Source of the DNA: Coriobacteriaceae bacterium
GTDB lineage: Bacteria; Actinomycetota; Coriobacteriia; Coriobacteriales; Coriobacteriaceae
Assembly: GCA_902364645.1 (NCBI GenBank)
Contig: CABJEP010000007.1
Location: forward strand, 60,594-122,450
Reading direction: 5' to 3'
Length of the DNA stretch: 61,857 nt
Part shown: in pieces, positions 51,951 through 61,845 of the stretch
How the letters are laid out: each line of letters starts with the position of its first letter
Numbering within the stretch: the first letter of the stretch is position 1
Notes under the pieces: model-generated
What the model was told of the DNA's origin: nothing
The model's database searches: none
Seen by the model: only the letters and a program-made list of their open reading frames with translations
Translations under genes and position numbers: made by a program

Positions 51951-52823
51951 CTAGGAGAACATGCCGGTGAGGTAATCATTCAGCCGCTTATCCTTGGGCC
52001 GTTGGAAAATCTCGTCGGTCTCGTCGTACTCGACCATATCGCCCATGTAGAAGAACGCCGTGCGGTTGGACACACGCGACGCCTGCTCCATGTTGTGCGT
52101 CACGATGACGATGGCGCGGTCGGCCACAATCGACGACATGAGGTCCTCGATCGCCAACGTCGAGATGGGGTCGAGCGCCGAGCAGGGTTCGTCAAACAGG
52201 ATCACATCGGGGTTGAGCGCCAGCGTGCGCGCGATGCACAGGCGCTGCTGCTGACCGCCCGAAAGCGCGTAGGCGCTCTTGTCGAGCTTGTCCTTGACCT
52301 CGTCCCACAGCGCTGCACCGCGCAGGCTCTCCTCGACCATACGATCAAGCTCGTCACGGTCGGTAATGCCGTGACGCTTGGGCGCAAACGTGATGTTGTC
52401 GCGAATGGACTTGCGGAAAGGGTTGGGCTGCTGGAACACCATGCCAATGGAGCGACGCAGCTCGTACGTGTTCTCGGTCCTGGTGTTCACATTGCGTCCG
52501 CGGTAGTTAATCTCGCCCTCCACGCGGCAGCCGCGAATCTCGCGGTTCATAAGGTTGAGGCTGCGCAAAAAGGTCGACTTACCGCAGCCCGAAGGCCCGA
52601 TGAGTGCCGTGATCTCGCCCTTGTGAAACTCGAGCGACGTATTGTGCAGGGCATGGTGGTCGCCATAGTACACGTTGACGTCCTTAGTGGAGAGCACGAC
52701 CTCGTCGCTCACGGCCTTGCCGCTCACGCGCACGCGCTTCTCGCTCTCCCCCACGCTCGACAAAAAGTCCTGGGTCTCGGACGATGCCGCTTCGGTTGCG
52801 GGCGTTACACCCATCTCGCTCAT
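51951..52823 (-). CDS. pstB: Phosphate ABC transporter ATPase
   Basis: ATP-hydrolysing subunit of the high-affinity phosphate importer, 290 residues. A 40-residue N-terminal extension precedes the ABC domain. Walker A is GPSGCGKST, signature LSGGQQQRLCIAR, Walker B ILFDEPCSALDP, and VYYGDHHALHNTSLEF at the domain start is typical of PstB. Its first codons overlap the end of pstA by 4 bp. No phoU follows, although phoU usually closes pst operons. Confidence 0.96.
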   Translation of the reverse strand: MSEMGVTPATEAASSETQDFLSSVGESEKRVRVSGKAVSDEVVLSTKDVNVYYGDHHALHNTSLEFHKGEITALIGPSGCGKSTFLRSLNLMNREIRGCRVEGEINYRGRNVNTRTENTYELRRSIGMVFQQPNPFRKSIRDNITFAPKRHGITDRDELDRMVEESLRGAALWDEVKDKLDKSAYALSGGQQQRLCIARTLALNPDVILFDEPCSALDPISTLAIEDLMSSIVADRAIVIVTHNMEQASRVSNRTAFFYMGDMVEYDETDEIFQRPKDKRLNDYLTGMFS

Positions 52824-53746
52824 TCGGCCGTCATCCTCCTTGCCAGTTGCTTGCCCACGATACGGGCGACTACGTTAAACAGCAGCACGCAAATCATCAG
52901 CAGCGCCGCGGTGCCCCAGACGATCTGCTGGGCCTCGGGGCTGCCCTCGCCATAGATCTTGTAGATATGCACGGCGAGCGACTCGCCAGGGCGGAACACG
53001 TTCCAGGCACAGGTGGGGCTCGACAGGTTAAAGCTCAAGAAGTTCAGGCGAACCGGCGAGCTCATACCCGAGGTAAAGAGCAGTGCTGCGGCCTCGCCAA
53101 ACACACGGCCGGCCGAAAGCACGATGCCGGTCACGATGGCGGGCATGGCCTCGGGAATCAGGATGTGCAGCGTGGCCTCCCAGCGGGTAAGGCCCATGGC
53201 CAGGCATGCATCGCGCTGGGCCTGTGGCACGTCCTCGAGCGCCTGCTGGATCACGCGCACCAGGATGGGGATATTGAACATGGTGAGCGCGACAGCGCCG
53301 GAGATGATGGAGTACTTCCAGCCCAGCTGCACCGAGAACACCAGAAAACCGAACATGCCGACGACGATGGAAGGCAGCGAGGACAACGTCTCGATGGCGG
53401 TGGAGGCGATGTCGCGGATGGGTCCGTCCGGCGCGTACTCAACCAAAAAGACCGCTCCGCCCAGGCTGATGGGCACCGAGATGATCAGGGTGATCAGCAG
53501 CAGGTAGAACGAGTCGAACAGCTGGTAGAGCACGCCGCCCTGCGTTCCGTTGGCGCGCGACGGCTCCGTGAGAAAGCCCGGCTGGAACAGCGTCGAGATG
53601 CCCTCGAACAGGATATAGGCCACCATGGAGACGACGATGAGCATGACGATGGCGACGATCGCCGTCAACACGCCCGTGGCGAAGCGGTCCTGCTTTTGGA
53701 CACGCCCGAGCCTCGCCTCGTCGATGTGGATACGCGTGCTAGCCAC
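52820..53746 (-). CDS. pstA: Phosphate ABC transporter permease PstA
   Basis: Integral membrane subunit of 308 residues with six hydrophobic segments. The EAA loop LGLTRWEATLHILIPEAMPAIVTGI contacts the ATPase. FLVEYAPDGPIRDIASTAIETLSSLPSIVVGMFG is the conserved PstA/C middle. It overlaps pstB by 4 bp and pstC by 8 bp, so the three are translated together. Confidence 0.96.
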   Translation of the reverse strand: MASTRIHIDEARLGRVQKQDRFATGVLTAIVAIVMLIVVSMVAYILFEGISTLFQPGFLTEPSRANGTQGGVLYQLFDSFYLLLITLIISVPISLGGAVFLVEYAPDGPIRDIASTAIETLSSLPSIVVGMFGFLVFSVQLGWKYSIISGAVALTMFNIPILVRVIQQALEDVPQAQRDACLAMGLTRWEATLHILIPEAMPAIVTGIVLSAGRVFGEAAALLFTSGMSSPVRLNFLSFNLSSPTCAWNVFRPGESLAVHIYKIYGEGSPEAQQIVWGTAALLMICVLLFNVVARIVGKQLARRMTAE

Positions 53747-54647
53747 GAGCCTTCGCCCCCTTGCGGCCGATAAGGTGGATGATCAGGATGAAGATGAGAC
53801 TCATGCCCATCAGCAGCAGGCCGAGCGCCCACAGAACATCGTCTTGGGCCGAGCCCTCGGCATAGACTGCCATGGACGTGGTGAGCGTGGTGGTGATGGT
53901 CGAAGCCGGCGACAGCAGCGACGTCGGCATGGCCTCGATGCCGCCGATGACCATGCGCACGGCGAGCGTCTCGCCAAAGGCGCGGGTCATGCCCAAGATA
54001 ACCGCGGTCATGAGCGACGGCATGGCGGACTTGAGCACCACGTGCCAGATGGTCTGCCAGCGGGTGTAGCCCAGCGCGAGCGAGCCCTGGCGGTAGCCGT
54101 CGGGCACGGCGCGCAGGCCATCGACCGAAAGCGTGGTCATCGTCGGCAGAATCATGACCGCCAGCACGATGGCGCCGGGCAAGATGCCCAGGCCCGTGCT
54201 CACATGGAAAACGCTCTTCATAAGACCGACGACCACGTGAAAACCGATCAGGCCAAAGACGACCGAGGGGATGCCGGTCAAAAGCTCAATGAGCGGCTGA
54301 AAGATCTTAGAGCCAAACTTAGGGCTAATCTCGACCGCAAAGATGGCAGAGCCGATGGCGATGGGCAGCGCGATAAGCGTGGAGAGCACCATGACCGCAA
54401 ACGAGGTGACGATCAGGGGCAGGGCGCCGGTATAGGGCAGGCCGTTTTCGGCTGTGTTGGCCAGGTCCCACTTGGTGCCGGTGAAAAACTCGACGACCGA
54501 GACGCCGTCCTTGACAAAAGCCGAGAGGCCCTTTTGGGCGACCATAAAGATGAGCGCGGCAACGACAAGCGTCACGAGCGCTACGCACGCGCCCGTGACG
54601 CCCAGGCCCACGTTCTCAAGGTCGCGCTTTGGCAGCTGTTTTGCCAT
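53739..54647 (-). CDS. pstC: Phosphate ABC transporter permease PstC
   Basis: Membrane subunit of 302 residues, partner of PstA. It has VSVVEFFTGTKWDL near the N-terminus, PKFGSKIFQPLIELLTGIPSVVFGLIG in the middle and the ATPase-contact loop LGYTRWQTIWHVVLKSAMPSLMTAV. GGAAAGG lies before the ATG. It follows pstS by 24 bp. Confidence 0.96.
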   Translation of the reverse strand: MAKQLPKRDLENVGLGVTGACVALVTLVVAALIFMVAQKGLSAFVKDGVSVVEFFTGTKWDLANTAENGLPYTGALPLIVTSFAVMVLSTLIALPIAIGSAIFAVEISPKFGSKIFQPLIELLTGIPSVVFGLIGFHVVVGLMKSVFHVSTGLGILPGAIVLAVMILPTMTTLSVDGLRAVPDGYRQGSLALGYTRWQTIWHVVLKSAMPSLMTAVILGMTRAFGETLAVRMVIGGIEAMPTSLLSPASTITTTLTTSMAVYAEGSAQDDVLWALGLLLMGMSLIFILIIHLIGRKGAKARG

Positions 54648-54671
54648 TGCAAACCTTTCCGGGGCGATTAC

Positions 54672-55610
54672 TTATTTAGCAGAGACCTTGCCGCTGGCGT
54701 CCTTGACGACCTTCATGGCAGAGACGGGGATGAAGCCCTGCTCCTCGACGAGCTTGCCCTGGACGTCGTCGGAAAGCATGAACTCCAGGAAGGCCTTGGT
54801 GGCCTCGTCGGCGTCCTTGGAGCAGTACATGTGCTCGGTAGCCCAGATCTTGAAGGAGTCATCAGTGACATTCTTGCTCTTGGGCTCGACGCCCTCGACC
54901 TTGATGGCGTTGAACTTGGAGTCATCGAAGTGCGAGAAGTCGAGGTAGGAGATGGCGTTATCGGTGCTGCCCATCTGAGTCTGGACGTCGCCGGACTTGT
55001 CGAGCTCGGCGTCGCCCTTAAAGTCGACGGCCTCGTCGCCAAAGACGGCGGCCTCGAAGGTGGCGCGGGTGCCGGAGCCGGCCTTGCGGTTGAGGACGAC
55101 GATGGTGGCGTCGTCGCCGCCGACCTCCTTCCAGTTGGTGATCTGGCCAGAGAAGATGCCCTTGAGCTGCTCGAGGGACAGGTCGTCGACCGTCACGTTC
55201 TTGGAGACGACGGGACCCATGCCCACGACGGCGACCTCGTGGTCGACGAGGTTCTTGACCTGGTCGGCCTCGAGCTTGGTCTCGGCGAAGACGTCGGAGT
55301 TGCCGATGGTGACGGTGCCGGCGGCAACAGCGGTCAGGCCCTTGCCCGAACCGTTACCCGAGCCGGAGACGGAGACGTCCGGGTTGGCATCCATGAACTT
55401 CTCGGCAGCGGCCTCGACGAGAGCCTGGAACGAAGAGGCACCGTCGTAGGTCACCTCGCCGGAGACGGACTCGGCAGCAGCGGCGCTACCCTTGTCGGCG
55501 GCGTCGGATGCGCCGGAGCCGCCGCAGCCAACGAGACCGAGACCGACGATGCTGGCAAAACCACCAGCGAGGCCGAGGAACTGACGACGAGAATAAGCCT
55601 GATCGAGCAT
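54672..55610 (-). CDS. pstS: Phosphate-binding lipoprotein PstS
   Basis: Extracellular phosphate receptor of 312 residues. The signal peptide has a twin-arginine motif (SRRQFLG, residues 7-13) and a lipobox LVGC with C29, so it is probably exported by Tat and lipid-anchored. Phosphate contacts include GSGNGSGKGL, the conserved RKAGSGTRATFE and GSTDNAISYLDF. GAAAGGAAG precedes the ATG at 55610. It heads the pst operon. Confidence 0.95.
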   Translation of the reverse strand: MLDQAYSRRQFLGLAGGFASIVGLGLVGCGGSGASDAADKGSAAAAESVSGEVTYDGASSFQALVEAAAEKFMDANPDVSVSGSGNGSGKGLTAVAAGTVTIGNSDVFAETKLEADQVKNLVDHEVAVVGMGPVVSKNVTVDDLSLEQLKGIFSGQITNWKEVGGDDATIVVLNRKAGSGTRATFEAAVFGDEAVDFKGDAELDKSGDVQTQMGSTDNAISYLDFSHFDDSKFNAIKVEGVEPKSKNVTDDSFKIWATEHMYCSKDADEATKAFLEFMLSDDVQGKLVEEQGFIPVSAMKVVKDASGKVSAK

Positions 55611-55837
55611 GATCTTCCTTTCGTACATGCGACTCGCGGGCACCCTGCCCGCTTTGCTGTTTGGAAAGATACGACCTCGATCGGGCAGCGCCCGCGCCAG
55701 CTGCGGTTTCTTACGGTCATTTGATAGACCCTTACCGCAAGCGCGACTCGGCTTTACAAACGAATAACAAACCCGCCGCCAAGCATGGCCCGCCTTTTAC
55801 ACCGGAGGAGTGTCGCCAACGACTATCCCACCGCAAC
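55611..55837. other. pst operon promoter region
   Basis: The region upstream of pstS carries two GTAAG-containing stretches about 20 bp apart (near 55713-55737 on the reverse strand), possible half-sites for a phosphate-responsive regulator. No confident -35/-10 pair was seen. Confidence 0.3.
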
Positions 55838-55866
55838 AGAAAAAGCCCGGGCAAAAGCACCGGGCT
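55838..55866 (-). terminator. Terminator downstream of the dipeptidase gene
   Basis: AGCCCGG/CCGGGCT stem with a nine-base loop; on the reverse strand it is followed by TTTTTCTG. Confidence 0.75.
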
Positions 55867-55900
55867 CGTAATTCAAGTTTGTATCCAAGCAGGATATAGG

Positions 55901-56000
55901 GGTTTTCCAGGTGCCCGAGATTGCCCCGAAAGAGGAGCGCCGCGTACTTTGGTACGCAAGCGACGGTTTGAGGGGCAAGGTCGGGTGCCTGGGGAAGCCC
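55901..56000. repeat. Long inverted repeat G
   Basis: CCAGGTGCCCGA and TCGGGTGCCTGG pair fully when G:U pairs are allowed. Inside, TTGCCCC faces GGGGCAA, and GCG/CGTAC faces GTACG/GCG at the tip. The element runs up to the stop codon of the dipeptidase gene. Confidence 0.8.
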
Positions 56001-57436
56001 TACAGCTCCAGCTCATTCAAGCGCAGGATTGCCACAATATAAATCTTGAGCGCCTGCTTGAGCTGCTCCTCGTTGGCGCACTCGTTGGGGCCGTGCATCT
56101 GGCCGCCCCACGCGGGCAGCTCCAGACCGGTCTCCTCGGGGCCAAACGAGACGGCGCGGGCAAAGTTGCGCGCGTACGTGCCGCCGCCCATGGCAAAAGG
56201 CTCGGCATGCTTGCCCGTAAACTCGTTATAGGTATCGATAAGCGCCTTCACGGCCGGATCATCGGCAGACACCGAGAACGGCACCTTTGCATGACCCAAG
56301 CGATACGTCACGTCAAAGCGACCCACGAGCGGCTCGAGCTGCTCGCGGATGGTATCGGCGCTCGTGCTGTCGGGGAAGCGCACGTCGATGACCTGCTCGA
56401 TATGGCCATCCACCACACGGATGACGCCGGGGTTGCAGGTGAGCGGGCCAAACGCCGGACTCGTCGCGTCGATACCCAGGCCGCGGCCATAGGCGTCCGC
56501 ATGCACAAAGGCCAAAAACTTGACAAACTCGTGCTCGGCAGGCGTCAGCAGGCGCTCGCCGCGGGCACCAAACGCATCCTCGGCCTCGCGCAGATACGCC
56601 ACGATCAGGCCGACGGCATTGATCGTTCCCTCGGGCATCGAGGCATGACCGCCAATGCCGTGGGCGAAAATCTGCGCATGCCCGTTATCGAGTGCCGTAA
56701 TCTCCAGGCGGTCGGCGTTCTCGACCGGCGCCGGCAGCTCATCAGCGGCAATCGCGAGCTCGCAGATAGACTGCGACGGAATGGCGTTGCTCGCCTCGGC
56801 GCCGCTCCAAAACACAATGCGGCCGCCGTCGATCTTGGAGCTCACAAACGTCGCCCCAAACTGGCCCTTCTCGGCATTGCAGACCGGGAACTCGGCATCG
56901 GGCGTAAATAGAAAGTCGGGGTCTGCGTAGTTCTCCAGATAGTGATGAACGTCGGACATGCCCACTTCCTCATCGCAGCCCAGCAGCGCGCGGAAGGTAT
57001 AGCGCGGCACAATGCCGTGCTTGAGCAGATAAGCGCCGGCGTAGAGCGACAGCACCGCCGGGCCCTTGTCGTCGATCACGCCACGGCCGAGCAGCCAGCC
57101 CTCGCGGCGCTCCATCGCAAACGGGTCAGTGTTCCAACCAGGACCGGCAGGCACCACGTCCACATGGCAAATGGTCGCGAGCTGCTTGTCACCGCGGCCG
57201 GGAATGTCGGCGATGCCCACATAGCCCCCGTCGTCGCTCGTCTGGTAGCCGAGCTTTTGCGCGATGCCGAGCGCGCAATCGAGCGCATCACGGACCGGAC
57301 GGCCAAACGGCGCATCGGGTTCCGCATTGGCAGAAACCGCCACGGACGGATAGCTCACCAGCCGCTCGATATCGGCGACGGCATCTTCCCAGACCTCGTC
57401 GACGTACTCGGTAACGCTCTGCTCCACCTGATTCAT
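56000..57436 (-). CDS. Sapep/PepV-type M20 dipeptidase
   Basis: Metal-dependent dipeptidase of 478 residues. Ligands appear in CHVDVVPAG (His, Asp), RGVIDDKGPAV (Asp), GCDEEVGMSDVHHY (Glu-Glu) and TPDAEFP (Asp), and the late histidine in GQMHGPNE. GIGGHASMPEGTINAV belongs to the lid domain. This is the pattern of PepV and Staphylococcus Sapep, which cut dipeptides and need Mn or Zn. AAGGAGGTCG precedes the ATG, a near-perfect ribosome site. The HAD phosphatase gene lies 53 bp upstream on the same strand. Confidence 0.93.
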   Translation of the reverse strand: MNQVEQSVTEYVDEVWEDAVADIERLVSYPSVAVSANAEPDAPFGRPVRDALDCALGIAQKLGYQTSDDGGYVGIADIPGRGDKQLATICHVDVVPAGPGWNTDPFAMERREGWLLGRGVIDDKGPAVLSLYAGAYLLKHGIVPRYTFRALLGCDEEVGMSDVHHYLENYADPDFLFTPDAEFPVCNAEKGQFGATFVSSKIDGGRIVFWSGAEASNAIPSQSICELAIAADELPAPVENADRLEITALDNGHAQIFAHGIGGHASMPEGTINAVGLIVAYLREAEDAFGARGERLLTPAEHEFVKFLAFVHADAYGRGLGIDATSPAFGPLTCNPGVIRVVDGHIEQVIDVRFPDSTSADTIREQLEPLVGRFDVTYRLGHAKVPFSVSADDPAVKALIDTYNEFTGKHAEPFAMGGGTYARNFARAVSFGPEETGLELPAWGGQMHGPNECANEEQLKQALKIYIVAILRLNELEL

Positions 57437-57489
57437 GGACGACCTCCTTACCAGTAAGGGGCAAGTGTGCCGCCCCTCACATCAAATAC

Positions 57490-58152
57490 TTATATAGCGA
57501 AAAGTTTAGCAAGCTCGGCCACCGAGTGCACCACCGCATCGGCGCCCGCGGCCTCGTGCTCCCCCGGCGCCGCCGCGCCCGAATAGATGCCGATACACGG
57601 CACGCCCATCGCGTGCGCGCCCTCCACATCGTTAAAGCGGTCGCCAATCATCACGGCCTCATCGGCAATCGCGCCAAGCGCCGCCAGGGCGTCGCGGACC
57701 GAATCGGCCTTGATTTCGCGACCCTGCGGCGGATTCATGCCAACCACCGCCTCAAACTGAGAAAGCCCGAGTTCACGTACCATGTCGACGCACTTCACCT
57801 CCATGCGAGACGTCGCCACGGCCATGCGCTTGCCCTGAGCGGCCAACCCATCCAGCAACTCGGGGATCCCGTCGAACACGGGATACTCTTCCGGTCCCAG
57901 CTCATCAAAAAAGGCGCGGTACTCGTCGGCCACCACCAGCGACTCCTCGCGCGAGAAGCCATAAAAGTCGTGAAAGCTTTTCCACAGGGGCGGCCCGATC
58001 ATACGGCGCAAATCGCCCATCTGTGCCTCCGAAAACCCGCGCGCAGCCAGCGTCTTGCGCGTCGAGGTCATCACCGCCCGACCCGTATCTGCCACCGTGC
58101 CGTCAAAATCGAACAACACAATCGGCCGCTCGCATAGCTGTAATGCCGCCAT
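57490..58152 (-). CDS. HAD hydrolase, phosphoglycolate-phosphatase-like
   Basis: Protein of 220 residues with motif 1 VLFDFDGTVADT (D15, D17), motif 2 VATSR, a lysine in QGREIKADSVRDAL and motif 4 VMIGDRFNDVEGA. This is the Gph/PGP layout. The start is taken at the ATG at 58152 because GAAGAGGG is spaced 6 bp from it; an ATG two codons earlier has no spacer and a still longer frame is possible. The dipeptidase gene downstream may be co-transcribed. Confidence 0.9.
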   Translation of the reverse strand: MAALQLCERPIVLFDFDGTVADTGRAVMTSTRKTLAARGFSEAQMGDLRRMIGPPLWKSFHDFYGFSREESLVVADEYRAFFDELGPEEYPVFDGIPELLDGLAAQGKRMAVATSRMEVKCVDMVRELGLSQFEAVVGMNPPQGREIKADSVRDALAALGAIADEAVMIGDRFNDVEGAHAMGVPCIGIYSGAAAPGEHEAAGADAVVHSVAELAKLFAI

Positions 58153-58308
58153 CGGCATCCCTCTTCCCCAGTTGATGATTTCCACACCGACACTTCAAAC
58201 TGTTGACTATTCAACAATTGAACCTAGCAATGTAGAGCAACTCCACTATACTTGTCGCACTTTGCTCTCAGAAGGCGGCGCGAAAGCGCCCCAACGAAAG
58301 GTGCAATT

Positions 58309-59169
58309 ATGTCTTTTGCCATCATAACCGACTCCACGTCGGACATCTCCCCCGCCCGTGCTCAAGAGCTCGGCATTTACGTGATTCCACTGCATGTGAT
58401 TATCGAGGGCGAGGACCTGCTCGACCAGGTGCAGATTACCGCCGAGGAATACGTCGCCCGCATGGCTGGTTCCGAGCAGTTGCCGCACACCTCGCAGCCG
58501 AGCGCCGGCGAGTTCAAGGCACTCTTTGACCGCGTGCGCGCCGACGGCCACGATAGTGCCATCTTTATCTCGCTATGCAGCGAGTGGTCTGCCTGCTATG
58601 CCAACGCCAGCCTGACGGCCGAAACGCACGAGCTCGACGTGCGCTGCATCGATTCGCGCACTGGCTCGGGCGCCGAGGGCCTGCTGGTGGAGTATGCGCG
58701 GGCCATGCGCGAAGATGGCCGCAGCCTGGACGAAACCGAGGCGCAGATCCGCGCGACGCTGCCCGACGCCCACCTGCTGCTGATTCCCCGCACGCTCGAG
58801 AACCTCGTTAAGAACGGCCGCGCGCCCAAGCTCGCCGGCCAGCTCACGCATATGCTCAACATTCGCCTGGCCGTTTCGCCGGAGTGGCAGTCGGGCGAGA
58901 TCAAGGCGATCAAAAAGGGCCGCGGCGCCAAGCGCATCGTCGCCAACACCATGGCAGATTGCCTCGCGTTTTTGGACGAGCACCCGGGCTCAAGCGTGCG
59001 CGTGCTCACGACCGGCGCCGCCGAGGAGCAGGAACTTGTCAACGAGGCGCTCGCGGGCCAGGACTACGTAGACGCCGGCACCGGCCCCATCGGCTGCACC
59101 ATCGCCACCCACGTAGGCGTCGATGCCATCGCCATCAGCTACTGCCCCCGCTACCAGCCAACTCACTAG
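58309..59169 (+). CDS. DegV family fatty-acid-binding protein (second copy)
   Basis: Protein of 286 residues that begins SFAIITDSTSDISP, the DegV signature. Other family stretches are LPHTSQPSAGEFKALF, CIDSRTGSGAEGLLVEYA and GPIGCTIATHVGVDAIAI at the end. It is clearly related to the product at 22.5 kb but diverged, perhaps with a different lipid preference. GAAAGG precedes the ATG. An unusual inverted repeat follows its stop. Confidence 0.92.
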   Translation: MSFAIITDSTSDISPARAQELGIYVIPLHVIIEGEDLLDQVQITAEEYVARMAGSEQLPHTSQPSAGEFKALFDRVRADGHDSAIFISLCSEWSACYANASLTAETHELDVRCIDSRTGSGAEGLLVEYARAMREDGRSLDETEAQIRATLPDAHLLLIPRTLENLVKNGRAPKLAGQLTHMLNIRLAVSPEWQSGEIKAIKKGRGAKRIVANTMADCLAFLDEHPGSSVRVLTTGAAEEQELVNEALAGQDYVDAGTGPIGCTIATHVGVDAIAISYCPRYQPTH

Positions 59170-59181
59170 GGACGCCCACAT

Positions 59182-59250
59182 CAGTTGCGGTGAAATAGGG
59201 ACTGTTTTTGGCTTATCAGCCGCAAATCAATCCCTATTCCACCGCAACTT
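59182..59250. repeat. Inverted repeat H
   Basis: AGTTGCGGTGAAATAGGGA and its inverse (one mismatch) lie 31 bp apart, starting 13 bp past the degV stop. It is directly followed by a family C pair belonging to the convergent gene. Confidence 0.85.
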
Positions 59251-59262
59251 AGAAGCAGTTCA

Positions 59263-59335
59263 TTTGGGACGGGGCAAAAAAGACTGATATCAAACGTTTC
59301 AGACCAGTCTTTTTAGCCCCGTCCCATTTTAGCTA
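59263..59335. repeat. Repeat family C, inverted pair
   Basis: TTTGGGACGGGGCAAAAAAG and its inverse CTTTTTAGCCCCGTCCCA enclose 28 bp. It ends 3 bp before the stop codon of the LOG-family gene, as the other pair does beside the radical SAM gene. Confidence 0.85.
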
Positions 59336-59337
59336 CT

Positions 59338-60096
59338 CTACATCAGCCCGCTCAGGGCGATGTCGACGGCCTCGTTGAGGTCGTCGGTGATGTGCACCAG
59401 CTCCGGATCGAGCGGGCTGATCATACCGGCGTCCATCACCGGACCGTTAAGCCAGTCGAATAGGCCCTGCCAGTACTCGCTGCCTACCAGCACAAGCGGC
59501 ATGCGCTTGACCTTGTGCGTTTGCACCAGCGTGAGCACCTCAAACATCTCGTCGAGCGTGCCAAACCCGCCGGGAAACACAATAGCGCCCGAGCTGTATT
59601 TGACGAACATGGTCTTGCGCACAAAGAAGTAGCGGAAGTCCATACCGAGGTTCACGTATTTGTTGAGCCCCTGCTCGTGCGGCAGCTCAATGCCCAAACC
59701 AACTGACTTGCCGTTGACGCTCGCCGCTCCCTTGTTGGCCGCTTCCATGATGCCGGGGCCGCCACCGGTGATAACCGCCACGCCGCGCTGGGCAATCTTA
59801 CGCCCGACGGTGCGCGCCGCCTTGTAGAGCGTATCGGTCTTGGGCGTGCGGGCGCTACCGAAGATGGTCACCGCAGGTCCGAGCTCGGCAAGCGCGCCAA
59901 AGCCGTCGACAAACTCGGCCTGGATGCGCAGTACGCGCCACGGATCGGCATGCAACCAGTCGGTCGACTCCTCGGGCGCCAGCAGGTTAGCGTACGTATT
60001 GTCCTTAGGAATCATCGGGCCGCGCATGACCACGGGGCCGCGGCGGTACGTCTCGTCGTAGGAAGGCTCGCCCTCGACATTCTCGTTCTTAATCAT
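59338..60096 (-). CDS. LOG-family (TIGR00730) Rossmann-fold protein
   Basis: Protein of 252 residues with the family motifs GGGPGIMEAANKGA and PGGFGTLDEMFEVLT, the phosphoribohydrolase site of LONELY GUY proteins. Such enzymes release a base from nucleoside monophosphates; some bacterial members are nucleotide-specific. About 60 residues precede the usual start of the fold. The ATG at 60096 follows GATAGGAG. The family C hairpin likely ends its transcript. Confidence 0.9.
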   Translation of the reverse strand: MIKNENVEGEPSYDETYRRGPVVMRGPMIPKDNTYANLLAPEESTDWLHADPWRVLRIQAEFVDGFGALAELGPAVTIFGSARTPKTDTLYKAARTVGRKIAQRGVAVITGGGPGIMEAANKGAASVNGKSVGLGIELPHEQGLNKYVNLGMDFRYFFVRKTMFVKYSSGAIVFPGGFGTLDEMFEVLTLVQTHKVKRMPLVLVGSEYWQGLFDWLNGPVMDAGMISPLDPELVHITDDLNEAVDIALSGLM

Positions 60097-60329
60097 GGGT
60101 ACTCCTATCGAGAAAAAGAAAAACGGGCGGGGTCGACGCCATGCGCCAAACACCCGCCCGAACATCAACTATTCGGTATGGTACCCACGATGTATCAAGT
60201 GCTTGCAAGCTATCGGTTAGCGGTCGCGCAACCGACGCCGGCGAATGCGATGCCCGGCGACGGCTGCGCGCGGTCGATTGGCACGCGGTCTCGACATCGC
60301 GCGAGTGCCTGCAAGCGCCCGCGCCGCCC

Positions 60330-61469
<1,140 letters not shown>

Positions 61470-61572
61470 AAACTGGAACTCCTTGGTTGCGGTTCATACG
61501 CAAACCATTATACGGGCAACCCGCAAGAAGCACCGACTCGACAGAAACTAGTGCATTAGGATCAGGTTCCCG

Positions 61573-61736
61573 AGCTAGTCGTTGGGGACGTTCTTAAACG
61601 ACTGGTCGTTGGGGACGGTCTTCAGCGCCACCTTGCAAAGGAGTGTCCCAATCTGCCGGCACTTAGGGACTGTCCCCAAGTGCCGGCAAGAGTGTCCCTT
61701 TCAACTAGTCATTTAAGAACGTCCCCAACGACTACA
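61573..61736. repeat. Repeat family B, full-length inverted repeat
   Basis: Outer arms of about 28 bp begin TAGTCGTTGGGGACGTTCTT and its inverse closes the element. Inside lie CAAAGGAGTGTCCC, CTGCCGGCACTTAGGGAC and AGTGCCGGC units. The single-arm copy at 7.5 kb and the inner-unit copies at 14.1, 26.9 and 49.05 kb are parts of this structure. It lies upstream of tgt. Confidence 0.85.
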
Positions 61737-61813
61737 TCCAACAGCCAAGGGAACGCCGATGCTTTGTCAACGACAGACACTATGACCCAATCCGAGGGCA
61801 CTAAAAAGATAGG

Positions 61814-61845
61814 AGCCCCCGCTCGTGACCGCGGGTCGGGGCTGC
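61814..61845. other. GC-rich hairpin near the window end
   Basis: AGCCCC, then CCG, pair with CGG and GGGGCT. It may be a terminator or the edge of a feature beyond the window. No gene is visible between the family B repeat and the end. Confidence 0.35.

Noticed and set aside
60169..60329. Small RNA or gene between the LOG gene and tgt
   Set aside because: GC-rich sequence with weak, unconvincing stems and no promoter; nothing could be supported.
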